From Castellaniella sp. (GTDB lineage: Bacteria; Pseudomonadota; Gammaproteobacteria; Burkholderiales; Burkholderiaceae_B), in assembly GCA_019104865.1 (NCBI GenBank), contig JAHRWZ010000037.1, positions 31,007 through 95,006 of the forward strand: DNA of 64,000 nucleotides, written 5' to 3'. The translations under genes were made by a program, and so were the position numbers. The notes below the pieces were generated by a model, which was not told the DNA's origin, did no database searches, and worked only from the letters and a program-made list of their open reading frames with translations. The stretch's first letter is position 1. Each line of letters starts with the position of its first letter. This document shows, piece after piece, positions 26,635-35,022 of this stretch.

Positions 26635-28782
26635 TTACGCGAGCTGGCGCACGCGCGATTGTTTGGTCTGTTCGCCCAGCACTTTGATGCTTGGGCCCTG
26701 CGCAACAGGCGCTGGCGGCTCGTCGTCATCGGCTGGCGCCGTGCCGTGCAGCACTTGCGCCACATCGTCGACTGTTCGGTTCAGCCGCAACCCAAAATGC
26801 ACCAGGGCGCACAGGGCCGCATACGCGTACACACGGCAATCCAACGCCTCATTGGCGTGACCGCCGGGCAGCTCCCATACGCGGTATTTGTGGCCAGATG
26901 CCTCTTTCACGACGATGCGTTCCGAGGTGAGCTGAGCGTAATAGCCGATGTCGCGATCAGCCGGAAAATGCATGTAGCCTGGGCCTGGCCCTTCCTTGGC
27001 CAGGCGATTTCTGATCGTGTCCTTCGCTGAATTCACGCCGATGATGGTGGGTCGATAGGTCGCTTTGTGGCGACGACTGGGGACCTTCGTAGGCCACACC
27101 GGGGAGCGCTGACCGCTTCTGGCACTTTCACCCTTGATCGCGTACACCTTGCGTCCGAGACGCGCTTTCGCAAACGCGTAGACCATCTGAGTGTGATGTC
27201 CGCCCGAGTCCACACACGCGGCAGATACCACATAGGCGCGCCCGTCATGCCGGTACCAGGGTTTCAAGAGGTATGCGTCCACGCGGGCCCAGAGTTCTGG
27301 TGTTTCGGGATCTCCCTCAAACACCTCGTAATCGATGGACCAACTCTCTTCATCGCGACCCCAGCCCACCAACTCAAGCTCTACGCGATCGTCCTGCACA
27401 TCGATGCCGGCCGTGAGTACGCCCACGCCGAACGGGATGGGCGCCGGCCACAATTCACCGCGGGCGGCCAGAACCTCCAGGTTCAGATCCTTGCCGCTGT
27501 GGGGCCGGTACGGCAGCCCCATTTGAGTGTTCCACCAGGTCTGTTTCAAATCCTCATCGTTTTTCGCTGCGAGCCACTTGCGCGCGATGTCAGCGGGTTT
27601 GTCCTTCGACCACGGTGAATAGAGTTTGCTCGCCTGAAACCCAGCGTGCACGTTGTCCACCGCAAGTTTTCCGCAGTCCGGGCACTTGGCGCGATAGACC
27701 GCATGACGATCGCTTTCCGACCACTCCCACACCGCGTCAACGCCAGCAGCACCACCGTTTTCAGGGTGCTTCGCATCGTCATCACGCCATGCATGGTCGT
27801 ACGCCTCAAGTGGCACGTGACGGTGGCCGCAGCAGGTAAATGCTCGCGTCTGGTGCCAGCGCACGGTCTGCAACGCTTTCAGACGGTCGCCTTCGGACCA
27901 GCCCAGACCACAGGCCTCGCAGAAGATGCGCGCGGTCTTCGGGAAGTGTTCAACCACTTCCCCTTTTTCGTTCTTGCGCTTTTCCCAGTTGACATGCTTG
28001 AAGAAGTCCAGGAACTGTCTGTGCCCGCAGCCCGGACACTCTACCGAGGCCCGGCGCTGGTCGGAATCCAGATAACTCTTTTCGATGCGGCTTTCATCTT
28101 GCACCGTGGGCGAGCAAGCCCTCACAGATAGCCAATTCGCGCCAAAACTCGCCGTGCGCTCTTCAGCCAGTGCGATCGGGTCGCCCTCGCGCGTGATGGG
28201 GTACTTGTCCACCTCGTCAGCGAGAATTACGCGCACGGGCCGGCGCGCCAGATTGTCCGGACTGCCCGCGCCGGCCAGCGCCAGGAATCCCCCCGGAAAC
28301 GACTTGAAAAGAAGCGTCTCGTCGGCGTTGCGGGTCTTCCGTGTGCCGATCAGCTCACGCAGCGCGGGCGTGACACGCACCAGCGGACTGATACGTTCCT
28401 TGCTGAACTGCTCGGCGGCGTCTTCCTTGGGCTGCAACAGCAGTATCGGGCATGGGTCCAGATGCGCCAGATATCCGAAAACGTTTTCCAGCAGCGCCGT
28501 TTTGAGCATCTGCGTACTCACCATTACCGTGATGACGTGCACGCCCGGCTCTGTGACCGCCAGCATGGGGCCTCGCGCAACCTCAACGGTGCTCGTGGAC
28601 CAGTTACCTGATGTGCTGCCGGCCTCTTTCGCGAGCTTACGGTATCGGTCCGCCCATTCCGGAACACTAATGCGCGGGGGCGGCGTCCAAGCCTGGTGAA
28701 TCGCGGCGATGAGCCTACTGAGTTTCCCCGCTTGAGACCCCGGATTCGGGCTCCCCGAGTTGTTCGATTTGTTTGTGGACAT
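26635..28782 (-). CDS. Terminase large subunit (lambda gpA family)
   Basis: A 715-residue packaging motor. The ATPase part has the region LDPCPILLLQPKEDAAEQF and the Walker-B-like RVILADEVDKYP. The nuclease part, after about residue 400, contains LTAGIDVQDDRVELELVGWG and IKGESARSG. A zinc-like cluster (CPGCGHRQFLDFF ... CEACGLGW) lies between. The family cuts at cos sites. The first codons overlap the small subunit gene by 68 bases, so the true start could be a few codons downstream. Confidence 0.95.
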   Translation of the reverse strand: MSTNKSNNSGSPNPGSQAGKLSRLIAAIHQAWTPPPRISVPEWADRYRKLAKEAGSTSGNWSTSTVEVARGPMLAVTEPGVHVITVMVSTQMLKTALLENVFGYLAHLDPCPILLLQPKEDAAEQFSKERISPLVRVTPALRELIGTRKTRNADETLLFKSFPGGFLALAGAGSPDNLARRPVRVILADEVDKYPITREGDPIALAEERTASFGANWLSVRACSPTVQDESRIEKSYLDSDQRRASVECPGCGHRQFLDFFKHVNWEKRKNEKGEVVEHFPKTARIFCEACGLGWSEGDRLKALQTVRWHQTRAFTCCGHRHVPLEAYDHAWRDDDAKHPENGGAAGVDAVWEWSESDRHAVYRAKCPDCGKLAVDNVHAGFQASKLYSPWSKDKPADIARKWLAAKNDEDLKQTWWNTQMGLPYRPHSGKDLNLEVLAARGELWPAPIPFGVGVLTAGIDVQDDRVELELVGWGRDEESWSIDYEVFEGDPETPELWARVDAYLLKPWYRHDGRAYVVSAACVDSGGHHTQMVYAFAKARLGRKVYAIKGESARSGQRSPVWPTKVPSRRHKATYRPTIIGVNSAKDTIRNRLAKEGPGPGYMHFPADRDIGYYAQLTSERIVVKEASGHKYRVWELPGGHANEALDCRVYAYAALCALVHFGLRLNRTVDDVAQVLHGTAPADDDEPPAPVAQGPSIKVLGEQTKQSRVRQLA

Positions 28783-29317
28783 GCGCTGTCAGTAGTTCCG
28801 TCACCCGATCGGCCTCATCGATTCCCAGATCGGCGGCGAGGATGGGACCCACCTTCACAGGCCAGTTCAGCCACGAGTCACGCTGCGCACGAAACGCATT
28901 GAAAAATGCTTGTTCCGCCGCTGCCAGTTCAATAAGTGACCCAGATTTCTGTTCATACTCCAGCTGCTTGAGCAGCGCGTTGAAGTTCTCTTTGATGCGG
29001 ATCGCTTCATTCAAATCATTCGATGCGCCCATCGCCATGACGAGCTTCGCCGCGGCCTCGGACGGCGTGTCGTCTTCTTCAACGACAGCGCGCGGGGTGC
29101 GGACATTTGGCGCGGACACTTCTGATATGTCCGCACGGACGACCGCCGCCCTGCTCGATCTGATGGGCTTGCGCCAGCCAGACGAGGCGAGAGCTGGATC
29201 CAGTTTGCCATCCGCGTCCAGCTTGAGTTTGCCTGACGCGACGGCGCGGCGAACCTGCTTTTCATCGCAGCCGGCGAGCTTGGCAAATTCGCGCTGGGTG
29301 ACATGGGATGCGGACAC
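28715..29317 (-). CDS. Terminase small subunit (Nu1-like)
   Basis: A 200-residue DNA-binding protein. The N-terminal winged-helix motif (VTQREFAKLAGCDEKQVRRA) matches Nu1, which recognises the cos/packaging site. A long helical C-terminal part (NDLNEAIRIKENFNALLKQL) would contact the large subunit. The stop lies inside the large-subunit gene. Confidence 0.88.
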   Translation of the reverse strand: MSASHVTQREFAKLAGCDEKQVRRAVASGKLKLDADGKLDPALASSGWRKPIRSSRAAVVRADISEVSAPNVRTPRAVVEEDDTPSEAAAKLVMAMGASNDLNEAIRIKENFNALLKQLEYEQKSGSLIELAAAEQAFFNAFRAQRDSWLNWPVKVGPILAADLGIDEADRVTELLTAHVHKQIEQLGEPESGVSSGETQ

Positions 29318-29422
29318 TTTTCAATACCTATAGCTGGTCAAAAAACGCGGCGCGCAATGCCCGCGTTTCTTACCCCCCAGGGAAGGACCCATTCGCCTAC
29401 CATCGTCGTCCATCTCCTGAGA

Positions 29423-30136
29423 TCATCGCGCCGTTCGGATCGCCTCATCGAATGCGACTTCGAAATCGCGCTGGAAATTCTGTGCCACGGTGCGCTGTGC
29501 CACATCGATGAATCCCAGGTGCTGCTTGACCGGCAATGCGTCACCAAACCGGATGAGGAGCTTCAATTTGCCCGTGGTATTGGCACCGCGTGGCACTACT
29601 GTGCCGTGCTTGCCACGCAACAGCTTCTGGCGTTGTCGTACTGTCATGCCCTTGCCTATCGCGGCGTCATTGCCGCGCAGCATGGGCCGCTGCCACACTC
29701 CGTTGATCGTCTCGCCGTTCTTGAGCGTCACCGGGCCAATGAATACCCCGGGCTTGGCTTTCAGGCGCGCAAGCGCGGCCTTTGGGAGATTCCCGTACTG
29801 GTTAAGTTTGATGTCTTTCGGATTGAGCAGCGCACGACTATTGAGCTTGTGCGTGCCGCCATCCTCATAGGGCTGCAAGTACGAAGCGGCGATGTCTTTC
29901 ACATAGACCGTGGCGACAGGCGCTGATTTACGGGCCTTCGTGAGACCGATCGACTTTTGGGTGAACGGTGTCGGGTTGTTGAATGTTTTCAGGATATTCT
30001 GTGTTTCGGCTTCCTGCACGCGCTGGGCAGTTTTGTTGATCGCCTGCACCATCGCGAAAGGCAGCTGCTTGCGCACCAACGCATCCATCCGACGCCGCAC
30101 ATCCTCGATGTTCGATGTGATCCGGATGTCGACCAT
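29423..30136 (-). CDS. Minor tail protein Z-like / tail completion protein
   Basis: A 237-residue protein from the ATG at 30136. The N terminus (ITSNIEDVRRRMDALVRKQL, AMVQAINKTAQRVQEAETQN) resembles lambda gpZ and related tail-completion proteins. It is unusually placed at the head of the late operon upstream of the terminase genes, away from the tail module. The upstream 20 codons of the longer frame overlap a divergent promoter region and are not included. Confidence 0.7.
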   Translation of the reverse strand: MVDIRITSNIEDVRRRMDALVRKQLPFAMVQAINKTAQRVQEAETQNILKTFNNPTPFTQKSIGLTKARKSAPVATVYVKDIAASYLQPYEDGGTHKLNSRALLNPKDIKLNQYGNLPKAALARLKAKPGVFIGPVTLKNGETINGVWQRPMLRGNDAAIGKGMTVRQRQKLLRGKHGTVVPRGANTTGKLKLLIRFGDALPVKQHLGFIDVAQRTVAQNFQRDFEVAFDEAIRTAR

Positions 30137-30157
30137 GAGCGATTCCAGGCAGATAAT
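30129..30157 (+). promoter_or_regulatory. Candidate promoter of the plus-strand cargo gene
   Basis: TCGACC (30129-30134) and GATAAT (30152-30157) are spaced by 17 bases on the plus strand, about 50 bases upstream of the gene at 30205. It would allow expression of that gene independent of the phage late operon. Matches are moderate. Confidence 0.4.
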
Positions 30158-30204
30158 GCGTAAGGGGTGCAGAACTTCAGTTTTCTCAAACATCAAGGTG
30201 AATC

Positions 30205-30996
30205 ATGCGCAACACGCTAATCGCGGCCACGCTCGCAATTCTTCTCTGTTCTGGAGCGGCCGAGGCAACGAATGAACCACCCAGCGACTCCATCCAGAGC
30301 GCGACAGCACAACAGCTGTACTCCGATTACCAGAAAAACGAGGTTGCCGCGGACCTGCAATACAAGGGCAAGCTAGTTCGCGTGTCCGGCTCAATTTCTC
30401 GCATTGGAGTGGACGTGCTCGGGGATCCGTTCGTGGTTCTCGCCGTCTCTACTCAGTTCTCGGGCGTGCAGCTAGTATTCGACAAAGAGTGGACGAAAGA
30501 ACTCGCCAAGCTGCACGTGCGCGATCAGATCAATGCGCAGCTCTGCGTGGGCGCGGGGATGGTGGTCGAAAACCCCATTCTGAATTGTTCTCTCCCCGCG
30601 ATTAGGGGCGTGCAGGTTGCCGCGAATGCATCAGCGCAGAACGATCAGTATGCAGACGATAGCCTCATGTCATCGAACGCCGTTTCAATCACGGAGGGTC
30701 AGTGCAGGACGTCGACGATTCTGAAAATCTCGCATCGCCTCGAATCGAATGGGGCGCCGATGGTGGGGTCCGGATCCGCCGTAAACCTTGCAAACGGCCT
30801 TTACCTCGTATCCTACGAGGAATCGAAAATCATCCAGGATTCGAAAATCGGAGACCCAGTCATCGCGTGCATGGTGCAGACCGAGAAAAGCTGTCCCGCG
30901 AACAGGCCATCATCCGATGGATATGTACTCATCAACACCCGGACTCACGGATTCTGGTCTGCAAGCACATCGGAGCACAGCTGCCGAGGTGCGTGA
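30205..30996 (+). CDS. Secreted OB-fold (tRNA_anti-like) protein, likely moron
   Basis: A 263-residue protein with a signal peptide (MRNTLIAATLAILLCSGAAE). Residues about 35-135 follow the tRNA_anti-like/OB-fold pattern (AQQLYSDYQKNEVAADLQYK, GKLVRVSGSISRIGVDVLG, then a late NCSL). The remaining 120 residues are unassigned and hold several Cys. It is the only plus-strand gene in the late half and stands between the early and late operons with its own possible promoter. These are the usual signs of a cargo gene expressed in the lysogen. The role may be periplasmic; the real substrate is unknown. Confidence 0.8.
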   Translation: MRNTLIAATLAILLCSGAAEATNEPPSDSIQSATAQQLYSDYQKNEVAADLQYKGKLVRVSGSISRIGVDVLGDPFVVLAVSTQFSGVQLVFDKEWTKELAKLHVRDQINAQLCVGAGMVVENPILNCSLPAIRGVQVAANASAQNDQYADDSLMSSNAVSITEGQCRTSTILKISHRLESNGAPMVGSGSAVNLANGLYLVSYEESKIIQDSKIGDPVIACMVQTEKSCPANRPSSDGYVLINTRTHGFWSASTSEHSCRGA

Positions 30997-31159
30997 TCGA
31001 CTATACGCAATAAGCCACGCCCCGCGAATCTCTCGACTCAGCGGGGCGCGAAAGATCCCAGGTAGCGGGATCGAGGGGACACGGAAAATCTATCGCCCGA
31101 CGATCAGCCCGGGCGGCCTGCAATGCAGGACTTGCGCCGCACCCACAAGGGGCCGGAAA

Positions 31160-31369
31160 TCAATCAACGATGACAGTATTGCCGCCACCCGGGCGCTCCA
31201 GCTTGGCCTGCAGTTCCGCCTGCAATCTGCCGATGGACCACACCAGGGCCAGCGCGGCTGTGTCGCGGCACGTTCCGTCATCTGAACTGAATCCGCCGAT
31301 TTCGATCTGGCCGTCAGTCACGAGTACCGTGCCGGTCTTGGTCAGCCTGCAGGGGTCGCCATCCAGCAT
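31160..31369 (-). CDS. Small phage protein of unknown function
   Basis: A 69-residue protein (GQIEIGGFSSDDGTCRDTAA, then a Leu-rich helix ALALVWSIGRLQAELQAKLE). Beta-rich start and helical end. It is separated from the early arm by a terminator and faces the convergent cargo gene. Not recognised. Confidence 0.6.
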   Translation of the reverse strand: MLDGDPCRLTKTGTVLVTDGQIEIGGFSSDDGTCRDTAALALVWSIGRLQAELQAKLERPGGGNTVIVD

Positions 31370-31381
31370 GGAAGCTCCAAT

Positions 31382-31405
31382 GAAAAAGGCCCCGCGATTG
31401 CGAGG
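31382..31405 (-). terminator. Terminator at the end of the early minus-strand operon
   Basis: AAGGCC and GGCCTT with an inner CGC/GCG pairing and five T on the minus strand. It follows the Q-like gene and its neighbour, so it may be the first target of antitermination. Confidence 0.75.
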
Positions 31406-31417
31406 CCTTACGTTTCT

Positions 31418-31711
31418 TCAGGGCGTAAGAGCCCTGCACGTATGATACGGTTCTTGATGCGGTTTTGCACAACTTGATGTTACGGTTTTCCACCAATACT
31501 CGGCATTCGCTCCGTTTCGTGTGTTGCCGCGTGTGCTTTCGACCTGGCCAGACTCTTCCAACTGGCGCAAGACCCGGTGAACCCCGATCCTGATCGAGGC
31601 GCGTTGCCTGGGGGCGGCGGTAGGCGCCACGTGGTTCACGATGTGGCGAACGTTGAATCTGACGCCCGGCAGCGCCCCAAGCAGACCGATCACCTCATGC
31701 GCATACTTCAT
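31418..31711 (-). CDS. Winged-helix-like small phage protein
   Basis: A 97-residue protein from the ATG at 31711. The sequence MKYAHEVIGLLGALPGVRFN followed by SIRIGVHRVLRQLEESGQVE suggests a winged helix that reads DNA. It overlaps the Q-like gene by 17 bases and probably acts with it. An upstream extension is shadow. Confidence 0.7.
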   Translation of the reverse strand: MKYAHEVIGLLGALPGVRFNVRHIVNHVAPTAAPRQRASIRIGVHRVLRQLEESGQVESTRGNTRNGANAEYWWKTVTSSCAKPHQEPYHTCRALTP

Positions 31712-32156
31712 CGGCCTCAAACTCCTTGAAAATCTCGATCTTGAATTCATCCAGGGCCGCCAGATACAGGTCCCTGGTGATCTTCAGGTCGACCCGGGCG
31801 CGCTGCCGGCGGCTGTTTCCGATCCGAACCCATGCCGGCCGCATTTCGCCCTCGTGCATTTCCATGTGGCGCTCCCACTGGTCATAGCGGGACCGATGCG
31901 TGTATTCGTACTGCAGCACCCGGCGGGTGAGTTGCGGCATGCGGTCGAAGATGACCTGCACCCGGGCGGCCCGCTCGGCATTGAAGATGATCTTGGGCGG
32001 AAGGTCGTCAGGCTCAGATTCCCAGTCCGGAGCCCTCCAGCCGCGCTCAGCGGAATAGCAGCGGCTCGGCTCCCTGGGTTCCGGCGATTCGCCAGCCCAA
32101 CACCAGGCGATCCAGTTCTCGATCTCGGATCGGACGAATGACGGATATTCCATCAC
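31695..32156 (-). CDS. Antiterminator Q-like protein
   Basis: A 153-residue protein. The N terminus (EIENWIAWCWAGESPEP) and the helical DRMPQLTRRVLQYEYTHRSR resemble phage Q-type late regulators of the DUF1133/Phage_antitermQ style. It is the penultimate gene of the early minus-strand arm, the standard position of Q. Confidence in the exact family is moderate. Confidence 0.6.
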   Translation of the reverse strand: MMEYPSFVRSEIENWIAWCWAGESPEPREPSRCYSAERGWRAPDWESEPDDLPPKIIFNAERAARVQVIFDRMPQLTRRVLQYEYTHRSRYDQWERHMEMHEGEMRPAWVRIGNSRRQRARVDLKITRDLYLAALDEFKIEIFKEFEADEVCA

Positions 32157-32509
32157 CCCTCCTTACCGATGTAATCAGCGTTCCCCTGTCGCCAGAAAAC
32201 ACCCCTCCCATCACACGGCATGCTGACCTGGGTGGGCAGCGCGTCAATCTCAGCCTGGCGCGGGTGCGGGCGCACCACCAGTTGACTGGATTTCGTCATC
32301 TGCCGCGGTGTGGCTCTGTGACGCTCAGTTCCAGACAGGAACCTGCGAAACAGCGCGTCGTCTGATTCGCCGGGGCCCGGGGTGTAGCCAGCCTGCAGCA
32401 GCGCAGCCATTACCCGGCCACGCGACAGCGCACCGGAGAACATCGTCGCAAGGCCGACGGCGACAATGCGTCGCTCAACCTGCCTGCGAATTTCTGTTTT
32501 TCTGTTCAT
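32153..32509 (-). CDS. Hypothetical early phage protein
   Basis: A 118-residue basic protein from the ATG at 32509 (MNRKTEIRRQVERRIVAVGL). Coupled by ATGA to the VRR-NUC gene upstream and to the Q-like gene downstream. Contains a region with ALFRRFLSGTERHRATPRQM. No family recognised. Confidence 0.6.
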   Translation of the reverse strand: MNRKTEIRRQVERRIVAVGLATMFSGALSRGRVMAALLQAGYTPGPGESDDALFRRFLSGTERHRATPRQMTKSSQLVVRPHPRQAEIDALPTQVSMPCDGRGVFWRQGNADYIGKEG

Positions 32510-32898
32510 CAGATATACCCCGGTGAGGTTGGTGGGACGGTGGGATTCAGGCATTCAAGGATCACGTCGCGGGCGGACTCCCATCCGGCGCACACACAGG
32601 CCGCGTAGCCCTGCTTGGCCAGGGCTTCCAGCCAGCGTTTCTGCTCGACCGACAACCGACCGCCCTCGGGCGCCTTCAGTTCGATCCATAGGCCATGGCG
32701 GCCGTTTCTCGGCACCGGCAGCAGCAGGTCGGGCACACCTGGGCGCACGCCCTGAGCCTTGAGTCGACCCGCCTCGCGCTTTCCACGCCGCCCACCATTC
32801 GGGATGTGCAGCAGCAGCGCCAGTTCCGGCGTGGCCTTGGACTGCAGGCCAGCCCAGCGGACCAATGCCGCTTGGTGGTCGTCTTCGATGTGCTTCAC
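32509..32898 (-). CDS. VRR-NUC domain nuclease
   Basis: A 129-residue minimal nuclease. The PD-(D/E)xK core is complete: HIPNGG, then GVPD with D57, and WIELK with E73 and K75. Stand-alone phage VRR-NUC proteins are structure-specific (Holliday junction) nucleases. Position next to replication genes suggests a role in resolving replication or recombination branches before packaging. Confidence 0.92.
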   Translation of the reverse strand: MKHIEDDHQAALVRWAGLQSKATPELALLLHIPNGGRRGKREAGRLKAQGVRPGVPDLLLPVPRNGRHGLWIELKAPEGGRLSVEQKRWLEALAKQGYAACVCAGWESARDVILECLNPTVPPTSPGYI

Positions 32899-33140
32899 GA
32901 TGCCTCCGTGATTTTTTCGATGAACCGTTTCTGCTCAGCTTCCAGCCAGGCCCGTCGCTTCTGCGAGTTCTCGACGGGCCCGGCCTCGAACATCCGGCAC
33001 GTCCGGCTGAAGGTGGCGCTCTCGTAGCGCCCGGGCCGGTCGTCCTTGCCGCAGACGCCGTAGCCTTGCTTGGCCATCGCCGGGGCGGTGCGAAGGTCAA
33101 AATGTATGCAGTCGATGCAGTTGACTTGACCAGGCGTCAC
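32895..33140 (-). CDS. Small cysteine-rich phage protein
   Basis: An 81-residue protein with CIDC, GVCG and TCRMFEAG, four Cys in a spacing compatible with zinc binding, then a helical EAEQKRFIEKI tail. Coupled by ATGA to its neighbours. Function unknown. Confidence 0.65.
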   Translation of the reverse strand: MTPGQVNCIDCIHFDLRTAPAMAKQGYGVCGKDDRPGRYESATFSRTCRMFEAGPVENSQKRRAWLEAEQKRFIEKITEAS

Positions 33141-33847
33141 GCGGCCACCTCCTCGCCCAGCGCACGTTTTGCCATCGTGACGGCGATGGATGCGTAGCCC
33201 TTGGGGTTCGCCAGGATTTTCTTGGCCCAGGCCTTGTGGTCCTTCTTTTCCTTGAGTGCGCCGCCCGCGCCCATGTGCTCCATGGCTTTCGTCGCCTCAG
33301 CATCGGACAGTTCAGTTTTGCGCGGCTCCGGCAGCGCAAGCGCAGGCGCCGGAATTTCATTCCACTGCCCTTTCGCCATCTGCTTGTCCAGGGCTTTTTC
33401 CCATCGTGCCCGCATGGTGCCGTAGGCGCTGTTCAGCATGTCGTACTGACCAACTTCGACGGCAGCGTAAAAGATCGCCGGGTGCGACCATTCGCCCATC
33501 TCGCCCTTGCGCCTCGCGGTCAGGCCTTTGACGGCTTCGTGAAAGGCAATCTCAGGATCCAGGCTGGGTCGACAGGCCCTCAAGAACTCAGGCAGAGATG
33601 GCGGCCAGTCGTACATCCGGCGACAGTTCTTGATGCCATCGGCGACGTCATGCGGCGTGATGCCATCCTCGTCGAACGCTTCAGCCCAGGCGGCTTTCCA
33701 GTCATCAATGGCCTGCTCGTCACGGAAGTTTGCCCGCCACTTGTTCGGGTACATGCCGTTCATGCGACCAAAAAGATGGTCCATCAGGCTGATGCCTTCG
33801 AGCTTGGCATGCGGAACCAGCCACACGTTTTCACGCGTCGATAACAT
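33137..33847 (-). CDS. Replication protein P-like (helicase loader)
   Basis: A 236-residue protein. The segments MDHLFGRMNGMYPNKWRANF, GIKNCRRMYDWPPSLPEFL and FYAAVEVGQYDMLNSAYGTM match the lambda P family, which brings host DnaB to the origin-bound O protein. Start at 33847, overlapping the end of the O-like gene by 17 bases. Confidence 0.85.
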   Translation of the reverse strand: MLSTRENVWLVPHAKLEGISLMDHLFGRMNGMYPNKWRANFRDEQAIDDWKAAWAEAFDEDGITPHDVADGIKNCRRMYDWPPSLPEFLRACRPSLDPEIAFHEAVKGLTARRKGEMGEWSHPAIFYAAVEVGQYDMLNSAYGTMRARWEKALDKQMAKGQWNEIPAPALALPEPRKTELSDAEATKAMEHMGAGGALKEKKDHKAWAKKILANPKGYASIAVTMAKRALGEEVAA

Positions 33848-34661
33848 GGGATTCCCCCGGCTTTGTGCGGTTTCGATTGATGTAGGCCAGCGGATCAAAT
33901 CCGCGCTGCGCTGATGCAGCAGATGGCCTTGCGCTGTCCTGCGCCCTGGAAAGCCAGTTCGTCAGGTAGCGGGCGTAGTTCGATTTTTTGTTTTTTGGAT
34001 TGGCAAGGATCCAAGCGGCAGCTTTCGCAAGCTCCGCATCCAGACTGAGGGCTGGATAGGCTGTTGACCAGGTGGCAAGCAGTGCCTGCGGAATCCCGAT
34101 CCAATGGCCGGCAGCGTCGAGCGAGATTTTTCCGCTCGGCGCAGAAGATGCGTCAGCATCTTCTTTCTTTTGTTGGTTGTCTTTTGGAAGGTTGTCTTTT
34201 GTGTGTCCGAGATTCGGACTATCGACCTGTCCAGATTTCGGACTATCTAACGTCCCGTTTTTGGACACCTGTCCGAGATTCGGACTAGTCCAAGATTCGG
34301 ACACCTGTCCGAGATTCGGACTATCGACCTGTCCAGATTTCGGACTAGCAGACCATGCGGAATAGTCCTTGTTGATCCCGATGATCGCGCCGTATTTGCC
34401 AGCCCGCTTGTGGATCACCCCCATCGCAGCAAGCTCATTTAGGGCGGTCGTGACGTGCTGACGCCCCATGTTGCACATGCTGCCGATCTGGGACGCCGAA
34501 ATATCGTCCTCCTTCTTCCCATACCCGTAGGTCTTGCGCAGAATGATCATCAGCACATGCAGGGTCGACGACTTGAACCCAAAGGCAAAGATGGCGTCGT
34601 ACAGCTCATTGGCTATACGAACGTGTCCATCTTCGACCTGGGGGGACTTGCGTTGCGCCAT
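33831..34661 (-). CDS. Replication initiator O-like protein, with iterons inside the gene
   Basis: A 276-residue initiator. The N-terminal winged helix (VRIANELYDAIFAFGFKSS, LRKTYGYGKKEDDISASQIG) is the Phage_rep_O domain. Residues about 106-152 repeat the motif SPNLGQV/SPKSGQV because the coding DNA holds the origin iterons. A Lys/Asp-rich segment follows, then a C-terminal domain (LLATWSTAYPALSLDAELAK) that would bind P. The start at 34661 lies just after the Ref stop; the upstream frame is shadow. Confidence 0.9.
   Translation of the reverse strand: MAQRKSPQVEDGHVRIANELYDAIFAFGFKSSTLHVLMIILRKTYGYGKKEDDISASQIGSMCNMGRQHVTTALNELAAMGVIHKRAGKYGAIIGINKDYSAWSASPKSGQVDSPNLGQVSESWTSPNLGQVSKNGTLDSPKSGQVDSPNLGHTKDNLPKDNQQKKEDADASSAPSGKISLDAAGHWIGIPQALLATWSTAYPALSLDAELAKAAAWILANPKNKKSNYARYLTNWLSRAQDSARPSAASAQRGFDPLAYINRNRTKPGESHVIDA
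34205..34345 (-). repeat. Putative phage replication origin: seven iterons inside O
   Basis: Seven 15-bp partly palindromic units of the form GTCC(N)7GGAC, mostly GTCCGAGATTCGGAC or GTCCAGATTTCGGAC, start at 34205, 34229, 34252, 34271, 34288, 34307 and 34331. Spacing is 17-24 bases. An A+T- and purine-rich segment lies on the downstream side in the gene (about 34140-34200). This is the arrangement of lambda ori: O-binding iterons then an AT-rich unwinding region within gene O. Confidence 0.8.
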
Positions 34662-34662
34662 G

Positions 34663-35022
34663 TCAGGCAACCATCCTTTCCACGCCCGCCGCCGCCAGCG
34701 CGCCATCAGGCACCGCGCAGCCGCGATCCAGCAGGATCTGGATGCACTCGCCCAGCAGATCGCTCTGGGTACCGTAGCGGGCCTCAAACCGGGCCTTCCA
34801 GGGGTGGACAGCCACGACGCCAGGAATGCCAGCGTCCTGATGGTGGGGGCCGCACAAGGGCAGCACCAGCCAGTGCGCCCAGGGCTTCGTGCGGCCGTCG
34901 ATGTGGTGTACGGAGACCAGAGGCGTGAACATGCCATCCTTGGCGCAGGCGATGCATCCGATTTCCCGACACAGCATGTCGTGGAAGCGTTTTTGTTCTG
35001 CGGTGGGATTGCGGCCTTTCAT
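34663..35022 (-). CDS. Ref-family RecA-dependent nuclease (HNH-like)
   Basis: A 119-residue protein. The segment GCIACAKDGMFTPLVSVHHI followed by DGRTKPWAHWLVLPLCGPHH is the zinc/HNH core of the P1 Ref family. P1 Ref cleaves DNA in RecA-formed D-loops. With RecT, exonuclease and VRR-NUC also present, the phage carries a rich recombination set. The start at 35022 overlaps the DUF1367 stop by ATGA. Confidence 0.88.
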   Translation of the reverse strand: MKGRNPTAEQKRFHDMLCREIGCIACAKDGMFTPLVSVHHIDGRTKPWAHWLVLPLCGPHHQDAGIPGVVAVHPWKARFEARYGTQSDLLGECIQILLDRGCAVPDGALAAAGVERMVA

